A stretch of 11,190 nt of DNA from Candidatus Aminicenantota bacterium (lineage in GTDB: Bacteria; Acidobacteriota; Aminicenantia; UBA2199), in NCBI GenBank assembly GCA_030612495.1, contig JAUWNT010000070.1, positions 1 through 11,190 of the forward strand, given 5' to 3'. Of the stretch, positions 1 through 5,681 are shown piece by piece. Within the stretch, counting starts at the first letter, position 1; the number at the start of each line of letters is the position of its first letter. Made by a program: the position numbers and the translations under genes. The notes beneath the pieces are model-generated. The model was not told the DNA's origin. It saw nothing but the letters and a program-made list of their open reading frames with translations, and made no database searches.

Positions 1-1
1 A

Positions 2-184
2 AAAAAAAGAGCAATTCAATTTCTATCCAAACTAAATAAAAATGAGGATAAAAATATTTTAATAGTTTCGCATAGATTCTTTTTACTTACCTTGCAAAGA
101 GAACTTTTTGGAATGGGTTTTATAGGTAAAAAAATTTTTAGTCCTAAAAATGGCAAATTTTATACGTTTGAAAATAAGCAATAA
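2..184 (+). CDS. C-terminal end of a histidine-phosphatase-like protein (5' end outside window)
   Basis: An open frame enters from the left edge and encodes 60 residues, ending in two consecutive stop codons (TAA TAA at 182-187). The visible tail contains NILIVSHRFFLLTLQRELF and then a short G-F-rich segment ending near NGKFYTFE. A hydrophobic strand followed by S-H and then a helix leading to a small basic tail matches the C-terminal half of the histidine phosphatase (phosphoglycerate-mutase-like) superfamily. There the H of VSH/VTH is the second catalytic histidine. The usual form is SHG, and here it is SHR. The first histidine (RHG motif) would lie outside the window, so activity and substrate cannot be judged. 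It is co-directional with the small protein and polA downstream but separated from them by the palindrome and a new promoter, so it is probably a separate transcription unit. The family call is from recognition of a short tail only. Confidence 0.5.
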   Translation, partial: KKRAIQFLSKLNKNEDKNILIVSHRFFLLTLQRELFGMGFIGKKIFSPKNGKFYTFENKQ

Positions 185-212
185 TAACATGGGGTCAAAT
201 AACATGGGGTCA
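183..212. repeat. Perfect 15-bp tandem duplication AATAACATGGGGTCA
   Basis: The 15-mer AATAACATGGGGTCA occurs twice head to tail, at 183-197 and 198-212. The second copy runs into the left arm of the palindrome that begins at 206. The first copy starts inside the stop codons of the upstream gene. It therefore looks like a local duplication of the palindrome's edge with its flanking bases, as left by slippage or by a repeated insertion event. Both copies carry GGGGTCA, the outermost bases of the palindrome arm. Confidence 0.9.
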
Positions 213-290
213 GGTCTTGTATTTTGCATACGCTCAATGAATATGAGGTCCTTAGATTTTATCGGAATGCAAAATACAAGACCTGACCCC
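206..290. repeat. REP/MITE-like palindrome with perfect 24-bp inverted repeats
   Basis: The arms at 206-229 and 267-290 are exact reverse complements over 24 bases, with a 37-base spacer (230-266). Each arm begins GGGGTCAGGTCTTG from its outer end. There is no coding potential in the spacer. The build (paired GGGGTCAGG-type ends, short spacer, intergenic, no transposase) resembles the REP/REPIN elements mobilised by REP-associated tyrosine transposases (RAYT, Y1_Tnp), and similar GGGGTCAGGTCTTG repeats are familiar from Gram-negative environmental genomes. It could also fold into a very stable RNA hairpin and protect or end the upstream transcript, although no U-tract follows. No RAYT gene is present in the window, so mobility is inferred. 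Confidence 0.8.
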
Positions 291-298
291 ACTGCCCC

Positions 299-327
299 TT
301 GACATTAAGTTTGATTTTAATTATTAT
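299..327 (+). promoter_or_regulatory. Strong sigma70-type promoter for the small protein and polA
   Basis: TTGACA (299-304) is a perfect -35 box. A 17-base spacer separates it from TATTAT (322-327), a five-of-six -10 box. The -35 box starts only nine bases after the palindrome ends at 290. Transcription would be expected to begin about seven bases after the -10 box, at or next to position 334, which is the A of the downstream ATG. This points to a leaderless or nearly leaderless transcript. Confidence 0.75.
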
Positions 328-333
328 TTTATT

Positions 334-672
334 ATGGTAGTTGGCTTTAATACAGATGTAAAATACAGGAGTGAAGTCTTTCATGTGCAGACAGAGGAGA
401 AGGGTGCAGATAATCCAATAATAGAAACCCTTGTTTATCATAGGGGAGAAATTTTATTATCAAGAAAATTATCATATAGTAAATTGTTAAATAGTTCAGA
501 TTTACTACGTAAACTTAGAAGGATGATGAAAGTTCAACACGATGACCTTATTTCTGAATTAAGAAAAGGAAAATTTACTCATTTACTTTCTTTAGATACT
601 CAAGAAATTGAGGAACAAACTTTAGATGAAATGGTTTCTGAGTATTTAAATGAGAATGAGCTTGTATTTTAA
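334..672 (+). CDS. Small conserved protein of unknown function upstream of polA
   Basis: This encodes 112 residues. The N-terminal half (residues 4-45) has GFNTDVKY, FHVQTE and a LVYHRGEILLSRK segment that reads as beta-rich. The C-terminal half (about 46-112) is charged and helical. I recognise the GFNTDxKY...FHVQTE...YHxGxIL pattern as a small uncharacterised family seen in several Gram-negative lineages, but I know no function for it. There is no signal peptide, membrane segment or cysteine pair. The frame is open upstream to 256 but offers no other ATG, GTG or TTG start, and the bases before the ATG are only A and T with one C, lacking any Shine-Dalgarno. The ATG coincides with the predicted transcription start, so translation is probably leaderless. 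It lies 11 bases before polA and is likely co-transcribed with it. The ORF is convincing; a role connected with polA is only positional. Confidence 0.75.
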   Translation: MVVGFNTDVKYRSEVFHVQTEEKGADNPIIETLVYHRGEILLSRKLSYSKLLNSSDLLRKLRRMMKVQHDDLISELRKGKFTHLLSLDTQEIEEQTLDEMVSEYLNENELVF

Positions 673-683
673 TCAAATCACTC

Positions 684-3374
684 ATGCTTAAGAGTATTCT
701 TTTAATAGACGCTATGTATCTAACATTTAGTTCATTTTATTCACATAAAAATATGAGAACTTTAAAAGGGGAGCATACTGGAGCAATTTATGGTTTTGTC
801 TCAAGAGTAGAGAATTTAATAAATGAATTGAAACCTGAAGCTTTGTTTGTTGCTTTTGATTCAAAAGGAAAGGTATTTAGGCATAAAATATACCCTGAAT
901 ATAAAGCAAAAAGGTTATTGCCCCCTGAAGAACTTATAGCACAGCTTCCTTATATAAAAGAGTACCTGGATTTGCGAGGAATAAATTATTCGGAAGCGCC
1001 TGGGTTTGAAGCAGATGATATAATTGCAAAAATATCTAAGTCTTTTGGTAAAAAAGGCTGTGAGATCATTATTTTTACTGCTGATAAAGATTTATTCCAG
1101 TTGGTTAATGATAATGTCTGTATTTATCACCCAAAATTAAAGCGAAAACTCTATAAAGAGGGAGTAATGGATTGTTTTGGAGTTTCCCCGGATCAGATTG
1201 TTGATTATTTATCTCTTATGGGGGATTCTTCCGATAACATTCCCGGAGTTCCTGGTGTTGGTGAAAAAACAGCAAAAAAATTGATTGCAAAGTATGAAAC
1301 CCTTGACAATATGTTTAATAGAATAGATGAATTGGATGAAAATTTAAGAAAGAAAATTAAGTCTAATATTAAACTGTTGGAACTTTCCAAGCAATTAATA
1401 GATCTTGATAGTTCTCCTCAGTTTGAACTTGAATTTAAGGAAGAAAAATTTAAAAATGAGACTAATAGTAGGTTAATATCTTTTTACAGGAAATTATCTT
1501 TTAATAGCTTTTTAAAAAAAATCGAAAAATATTCTGATAAAAAAGAAAGTATCCTGAATATAAAATATAATATTGTTAGAGACCTTTTACAATTGAGAGA
1601 TTTAAAAAATAAAATTATTAAAGAGAAATATTTTAGTTTTGACATTGAAACTACAGGAATTGAATTTTTCAAATCACAGATAGTTGGACTTTCTATTTCA
1701 TTTATTAATGAGGGTTACTATATCCCTTTTGTTTATACTCAAAAGGAGAGTAAAGATTTAGCAATTAGTTTCAATGATTTTGTAGATGAAATGAATGAAG
1801 TATTTGGAGATGAGAAGATAAAAAAAACAGGGCATAACCTGAAGTTTGATGTTTTACACCTAAGACAAAATGGGATTGATGTAAAGGGTATTGAACATGA
1901 TTCAATGATAATGTCTTATTTGCTTTTCCCAAATAGAAGAACTCATAGATTAAAAGATCTGACTCTTGAGTTTTTAAATTATAATCAGGTTAAATATGAT
2001 GATTTAATAGGGAAATTTAAGAATAATTCAAACATTATAGATGTTGAAATTGAAAAGCTTAGCCATTATTGCATTGATGATTCGAATCTTTCTCTTAAGT
2101 TAATTGACGTTTTGATAAATGATATTGAAAAAAAAGGGTTATATAACTTATACAAAAATATTGAGATGCCGCTTATTAAAGTTCTTGCTGATATTGAATT
2201 TTGTGGTGTTAAAATTGATGTTGAATTTTTAAGGTCAGCATCTAAAAAAATGGAAGAAAAGATAATAAAGGTTAAAAAGGAGATATTTGATATAGCAGGC
2301 TATGAGTTTAATCTTAATTCTTCTCAACAACTGGGTGAATTTTTATTTGAACGTATGAATCTTCCTATAAAAAAGAGAACAAGAAAGACAAAATCTTATT
2401 CTACTGATATTGAGGTATTGAAAGGATTGAGAAGCTTTTCTGTAGTAGAAAAAATCATTGATTATAGATCCTATAAGAAATTGCTTTCCACGTATCTTAT
2501 TGGCTTAATTGATGATGTTGATGAAAATAGTAGAGTTCATACATCTTTTAATCAAACTGTGACTGCAACGGGCAGATTGTCCTCATCAAAGCCAAATATT
2601 CAAAATATTCCAAAGGGGGAACTTGGAGGAGTAAATGTAAGAAAATCCTTTGTTTCACAGAAGGATATGTTTTTACTTTCAGCTGATTACTCACAGATCG
2701 AATTGAGAGTTATGGCTCATTTTTCAAAGGATAAGAATCTGATAGAAGCTTTTGAGAACGATTTTGATATACATCAACAAACAGCTAACACTGTTTTGGG
2801 AAATGATTTGTTTTTGAATGAATATGAAAAAAGAAAAAAGGCAAAAATCATTAATTTTTCTATTCTATATGGAAGTGGACCTTTTTCGCTCTCAAAAGAA
2901 TTGGGTGTGAGTTATAAAGATGCTAAAAATTTTATTGATCAATATTTTGATAGATATGTTGGTGTTAAGGATTTCATTGAAGAGGTTATAAAAAAAGCAG
3001 AGCATAATCCTGTTGTTGAGACCATCTCAGGCAGGAAAAGAGAGATCCCAGAAATTATAAGTTCAAACAAAACTGTTAGAGAAAATGGGAAAAGAATGGC
3101 TATAAATACTATTATTCAGGGAAGTGCAGCTGATATAATAAAAATTGCAATGATCAATATTCATAAAGAATTAGTAAAAATGGAGAGTAATCTGATAATG
3201 CAGGTCCATGATGAGCTGGTCTTTGAATATCCTGAAAAAGAGGAGAAGAGATTGATTAAATTGGTGAGAAGAGAAATGGTAAATGCAATGAACTTAAGAG
3301 TTCCTTTAAAGGTTACTATAGAAAGGGGAAAAAACTGGGGTGAAATGAAGGAGTTAGAAGATAGAATTCAGTAG
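684..3374 (+). CDS. polA: DNA polymerase I with 5' nuclease, proofreading and polymerase domains
   Basis: This 896-residue protein is of usual full length for Pol I, which removes RNA primers and fills gaps in replication and repair. The 5' nuclease domain (about 1-280) keeps its acidic sites: D9, the EADD at 109-112, D134/D136 and D181/D184, followed by the helix-hairpin-helix GVPGVGEKTA. The 3'-5' exonuclease domain (about 305-480) looks active: D320 and E322 in DIETTG, D389 in GHNLKFD, and Y462 and D466 in YCIDD. The polymerase domain has TATGRLSSSKPNIQNIP (627-643), motif A DYSQIELR (668-675), motif B R717/K721/F725/Y729 and motif C VHDE (841-844). F725 is the Phe typical of enzymes that discriminate against dideoxynucleotides. 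The ATG has no clear Shine-Dalgarno and sits 11 bases after the upstream stop, so translation may depend on the upstream ORF. It converges on the carbamate kinase gene with only 21 bases between stops and no visible terminator hairpin. Confidence 0.98.
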   Translation: MLKSILLIDAMYLTFSSFYSHKNMRTLKGEHTGAIYGFVSRVENLINELKPEALFVAFDSKGKVFRHKIYPEYKAKRLLPPEELIAQLPYIKEYLDLRGINYSEAPGFEADDIIAKISKSFGKKGCEIIIFTADKDLFQLVNDNVCIYHPKLKRKLYKEGVMDCFGVSPDQIVDYLSLMGDSSDNIPGVPGVGEKTAKKLIAKYETLDNMFNRIDELDENLRKKIKSNIKLLELSKQLIDLDSSPQFELEFKEEKFKNETNSRLISFYRKLSFNSFLKKIEKYSDKKESILNIKYNIVRDLLQLRDLKNKIIKEKYFSFDIETTGIEFFKSQIVGLSISFINEGYYIPFVYTQKESKDLAISFNDFVDEMNEVFGDEKIKKTGHNLKFDVLHLRQNGIDVKGIEHDSMIMSYLLFPNRRTHRLKDLTLEFLNYNQVKYDDLIGKFKNNSNIIDVEIEKLSHYCIDDSNLSLKLIDVLINDIEKKGLYNLYKNIEMPLIKVLADIEFCGVKIDVEFLRSASKKMEEKIIKVKKEIFDIAGYEFNLNSSQQLGEFLFERMNLPIKKRTRKTKSYSTDIEVLKGLRSFSVVEKIIDYRSYKKLLSTYLIGLIDDVDENSRVHTSFNQTVTATGRLSSSKPNIQNIPKGELGGVNVRKSFVSQKDMFLLSADYSQIELRVMAHFSKDKNLIEAFENDFDIHQQTANTVLGNDLFLNEYEKRKKAKIINFSILYGSGPFSLSKELGVSYKDAKNFIDQYFDRYVGVKDFIEEVIKKAEHNPVVETISGRKREIPEIISSNKTVRENGKRMAINTIIQGSAADIIKIAMINIHKELVKMESNLIMQVHDELVFEYPEKEEKRLIKLVRREMVNAMNLRVPLKVTIERGKNWGEMKELEDRIQ

Positions 3375-3395
3375 CCCTGCATCCTAAATCTAAAA

Positions 3396-4343
3396 TCACA
3401 AATGTATTCTTGTTCCTTCTTTGTTATCTAACGCAGCCTCTATACTATCTGCATTTGTAATAATGGCTGATCCATGTGTTTCTTCTGCAAATTCAATTCC
3501 TGCTTCAATTTTTGGTCCCATTGAACCTGGCGGAAATTGATTTTCATTCAAATATCTTTTTGCTTCCTCAACATTTATGTTGAATAAACTTTTTTCATCA
3601 GCTTTTCCGAAGTTTATACAAACATGAGGGACTCCAGTAAGCAGAAAAAAATGAGTTGCTTTGATTTTAAGTGCAACAAGACAAGCAGTTCTATCCTTAT
3701 CAATAACAGCATCAACCAGTTCAAATGTATTATCTGGTTTTCTAATTACTGGAATACCACCTCCACCTCCAACAATAATTACATTTGCAGTTTTAAATGC
3801 ATCCGGAATACTTGATGCTGAAAAAATTTTTATTGGGATAGGTGAAGGTACAACTCTTCTATATCCTCTTCCTGCATCTTCAATAAATGTCCAATCAGGA
3901 AATTTGGTTTTCATCTCATCAGCTTCTATTTTTGTGTAAAATGGGCCAATTGGTTTTGTAGGATTTTTGAATGCTGGATCATTTGCACTTACTTCCACCT
4001 GGCTTATTATTGTTAAAACCTCTAATCTGCTAATCTTTCTATTTATAGTATTGATAATTGCAAGTTCCAGCATTGTTCCTATTTCTGCCTGGGTTATTGC
4101 ATCACATAAAGCTAAATTCAAAGGAGGTATATCTTCTTTTTGTCCGGTTAGTTGTCTCAAATATGCAATACCTACCTGTGGACCATTTCCATGTACAACA
4201 ACAACATTAAAATCTTTTTCCATAAGAATTTTTATAAGGTCTGCTGCTTTGTATGCTCTTTTCATCTGTTCATTTATTGAGCTTTTACCATCTGAAAGGA
4301 AATTTCCTCCAATTGCAACCACTGCTACTTTTTTCTTTTTCAT
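3396..4343 (-). CDS. arcC: Carbamate kinase
   Basis: This 315-residue protein is of normal family length. Carbamate kinase catalyses carbamoyl phosphate + ADP to ATP + carbamate in the cytoplasm, the ATP-yielding last step of arginine/citrulline, agmatine and purine fermentation. The amino-acid kinase fold shows the N-terminal glycine motif IGGN (11-14), the signature HGNGPQVG (51-58), NPTKPIGPFY (127-136) with the expected catalytic lysine K130, a glycine run VGGGGGIPV (191-199), VIDKD (213-217) with K216, and GSMGPK (273-278). The first loop reads AIGGNFL instead of the more common ALGGNAL, a modest variation. The start is supported by AAAGGAG upstream of the ATG and a promoter just before it. 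No ornithine carbamoyltransferase or arginine deiminase gene is nearby, so the carbamoyl-phosphate source is not shown. It shares strand with fmdB and the ior operon upstream. Confidence 0.96.
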   Translation of the reverse strand: MKKKKVAVVAIGGNFLSDGKSSINEQMKRAYKAADLIKILMEKDFNVVVVHGNGPQVGIAYLRQLTGQKEDIPPLNLALCDAITQAEIGTMLELAIINTINRKISRLEVLTIISQVEVSANDPAFKNPTKPIGPFYTKIEADEMKTKFPDWTFIEDAGRGYRRVVPSPIPIKIFSASSIPDAFKTANVIIVGGGGGIPVIRKPDNTFELVDAVIDKDRTACLVALKIKATHFFLLTGVPHVCINFGKADEKSLFNINVEEAKRYLNENQFPPGSMGPKIEAGIEFAEETHGSAIITNADSIEAALDNKEGTRIHL

Positions 4344-4372
4344 TTAGATACTCCTTTTAAGAAAAGATTGTT

Positions 4373-4401
4373 ATTATAACAGATTATGAACCCTCTGCAA
4401 A
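4373..4401 (-). promoter_or_regulatory. Predicted promoter of carbamate kinase
   Basis: On the minus strand a perfect TATAAT -10 box (4373-4378) is preceded by a 17-base spacer and TTTGCA (4396-4401) as a weaker -35 box. The predicted start near 4366 gives a leader of about 23 bases containing the AAAGGAG ribosome site. This would let arcC be expressed independently of fmdB upstream. Confidence 0.55.
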
Positions 4402-4432
4402 ATAATGGGCTACTTTTACCTGAAAAGGCGGG

Positions 4433-4455
4433 GGTCCCCCATTTATCGGGGGACC
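4433..4455. terminator. GC-rich hairpin between fmdB and arcC, possible terminator
   Basis: GGTCCCCC (4433-4440) and GGGGGACC (4448-4455) form a perfect 8-bp stem with a 7-base loop. It stands out as almost the only GC-rich spot in this AT-rich stretch. Read on the minus strand it lies 46 bases after the fmdB stop, and the following bases (CCCGCCTTTTC) contain only a short T run, so it is a weak match to a Rho-independent terminator. Read on the plus strand there is no T run. It may instead be a short intergenic repeat or an RNA-stability hairpin; the nearby plus-strand AAGGGGGGAGAG (4481-4492) may belong to the same degenerate repeat. Confidence 0.45.
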
Positions 4456-4501
4456 TGTTGTTTAGATATGTATTTATATTAAGGGGGGAGAGATGGAAAG
4501 G

Positions 4502-4759
4502 CTATTTATGTGTAACATTTTTATTATCTTTAATTTTATTATTATTGAAATTAACGCTTTTCGGGTCAGGTTTAGAATTTGAATTTTTATAATCAGTTTC
4601 ATACCATCCTTTCCCTTTTAATTGAAAGGATGATATTGAAATCAATTTTTTTACATTACCGCCGCAATAAATGCATTTTTTTAAAGGTTCAGAATTTATT
4701 TTTTGAAGAACTTCAAATGCTTTGTTGCATTTTTCACATTTATATTCGTATATTGGCAT
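4502..4759 (-). CDS. FmdB-family zinc-ribbon protein
   Basis: This 85-residue protein begins MPIYEYKCEKC, the hallmark N-terminus of the FmdB (CxxC_CxxC_SSSS) putative regulatory family. The zinc ribbon is complete, with cysteine pairs C8/C11 and C29/C32. After them comes a short stretch rich in serine and then GKGWYETDY (about residues 50-58), also typical of the family. The C-terminal 25 residues are polar, low in complexity and rich in Asn and Lys, and so probably disordered. The family was named from a protein proposed to regulate formamidase expression; its true biochemical role is not established. The start is set by the family N-terminus and by GGGAGAAG a few bases upstream. It has its own good promoter at 4790-4818, is followed by a hairpin, and sits between the ior operon and arcC. 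Confidence 0.9.
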   Translation of the reverse strand: MPIYEYKCEKCNKAFEVLQKINSEPLKKCIYCGGNVKKLISISSFQLKGKGWYETDYKNSNSKPDPKSVNFNNNKIKDNKNVTHK

Positions 4760-4789
4760 TTTCTTCTCCCAAAGCCTTACGTAAAGTTT

Positions 4790-4818
4790 GTTATATCACA
4801 TATATTAAATATAGTCAA
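4790..4818 (-). promoter_or_regulatory. Predicted promoter of fmdB
   Basis: On the minus strand TTGACT (RC of 4813-4818, five of six) and TATAAC (RC of 4790-4795, five of six) are exactly 17 bases apart. Transcription would begin near 4783, giving a leader of about 24 bases with a GGGAG ribosome site. It lies in the 77-bp gap between the acylphosphatase stop and fmdB, where no terminator for the ior operon is visible, so read-through from that operon may also reach fmdB. Confidence 0.65.
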
Positions 4819-4836
4819 TAAGTTACATGTATAAAT

Positions 4837-5109
4837 TTAAAAAATTATTTTAAAATCTGAGAATCTTTCTTTATACTCAAATTTTTCTTTTATAACCTTC
4901 ATTACTCTTGAAAAAGAGGGTCCATTATTCAGGAATTCTTCAAACATTTTTATATTTTCTTCAGCTCCTTGAGCATAGATTTCTACATCTCCATTAAAAA
5001 GATTTTTTACAGTACCATTGATAGAAAGTTCTTTTGCACTTTTTTTTGCATAATATCTAAAACAAACTCCTTGAACTTTTCCTTGTATAATATAATGTAA
5101 GGTTATCAT
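4837..5109 (-). CDS. Acylphosphatase
   Basis: This 90-residue protein is the standard size for acylphosphatase, a small cytoplasmic alpha/beta enzyme that hydrolyses carboxyl-phosphate mixed anhydrides such as acetyl-, glyceroyl- and carbamoyl-phosphate. The signature GKVQGVCFR (10-18) holds the phosphate-binding loop and the catalytic arginine R18. The second catalytic residue, N36, is present in NGTVKNLFNGDVE. Bacterial members usually have GVGFR; the Cys in GVCFR is a form I associate with animal muscle and common-type enzymes. Its ATG overlaps the iorB stop in an ATGA (5106-5109), and there is no Shine-Dalgarno upstream, so it probably depends on translational coupling. An ior-acyP operon is less usual than ior with a phenylacetate-CoA ligase; a role in clearing acyl phosphates from the pathway is inference. 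Confidence 0.93.
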   Translation of the reverse strand: MITLHYIIQGKVQGVCFRYYAKKSAKELSINGTVKNLFNGDVEIYAQGAEENIKMFEEFLNNGPSFSRVMKVIKEKFEYKERFSDFKIIF

Positions 5110-5681
5110 TTATTATAGTTATAGCCTTTTTCAAAAGCCTTTAAATTGAGGTCAATAAATTTAGGAGGTACTTTTTTCTTAATTATATCTGTCCATGTTT
5201 TTTTGTTTATATCCATATTGGAAGCAAGAACTCCTATAAGTACAACATTTGTAGCTCTAGAATTTCCTAATTCCCGAGCTATTTTTGTTGCAGGAATGAT
5301 TATAAGTTCATTTGCATATTTTTTGAGATTCTCAATAATATCTTCAGGATATTTAGCAAAACCAGATGCAACTGTAAGAGGTTCCCAAACAAAATCATTT
5401 ACCATAATTACCCCATTTTCACTTAAATAATTTATATTTCTTAAGGCTTCAAGCTTTTCAAAAGATAATATATAATCAGTATTGTTTATTGAAGGTAAAG
5501 GTGATAATACCTCTTTTTCATCATACTTTATTGTAGCAATTACATCACCACCTCTTTGACTCATTCCATGAACTTCACTCTTTTTCACATTAAATCCTGC
5601 TTCAAGTAAAACGTCTGATAGAAGATTGCTTGCAGTTAGAACACCCTGGCCTCCGACTCCACATATTATAATTGACTTCAT
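5106..5681 (-). CDS. iorB: Indolepyruvate ferredoxin oxidoreductase, beta (gamma-domain) subunit
   Basis: This 191-residue protein is the small subunit of indolepyruvate:ferredoxin oxidoreductase. With IorA it converts aryl pyruvates (indolepyruvate, phenylpyruvate, 4-hydroxyphenylpyruvate) and CoA to aryl-acetyl-CoA, CO2 and reduced ferredoxin in aromatic amino-acid breakdown. The 2-oxoacid oxidoreductase gamma-type Rossmann fold is shown by ICGVGGQGVLTAS (6-18) and EVHGMSQRGGDV (36-47), both family hallmarks. Length matches known IorB proteins. Its ATG overlaps the iorA TGA (ATGA at 5678-5681), and a strong GGAGGT ribosome site lies inside the end of iorA (minus strand of 5687-5692). The acylphosphatase gene overlaps its stop in the same manner. 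Assignment as the partner of IorA is secure because of sequence and context; the preferred substrate is not determinable. Confidence 0.96.
   Translation of the reverse strand: MKSIIICGVGGQGVLTASNLLSDVLLEAGFNVKKSEVHGMSQRGGDVIATIKYDEKEVLSPLPSINNTDYILSFEKLEALRNINYLSENGVIMVNDFVWEPLTVASGFAKYPEDIIENLKKYANELIIIPATKIARELGNSRATNVVLIGVLASNMDINKKTWTDIIKKKVPPKFIDLNLKAFEKGYNYNK

Noticed and set aside
206..290. Classical intrinsic terminator for the left-edge gene
   Set aside because: The stem is very long, the spacer is 37 bases and no T run follows; a REP/MITE-like element fits better, although RNA-end effects remain possible.
83..292. Minus-strand 69-residue ORF across the palindrome
   Set aside because: It overlaps the upstream gene's tail and its codons come from the inverted repeat; no ribosome site and no recognisable protein.
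3624..4347. Three plus-strand ORFs opposite carbamate kinase (63, 92 and 126 residues)
   Set aside because: They lie wholly antisense to a well-conserved gene, have Ser/Thr/Ile-rich low-complexity translations and no family likeness.
4386..4592. Plus-strand 68-residue ORF in the fmdB-arcC gap
   Set aside because: It crosses the hairpin and the antisense of fmdB; the hydrophobic end comes from reading fmdB backwards. No promoter or ribosome site seen.
4579..4821. Plus-strand 80-residue ORF
   Set aside because: Antisense of the FmdB gene, which has its own zinc-ribbon cysteines, start signals and promoter.
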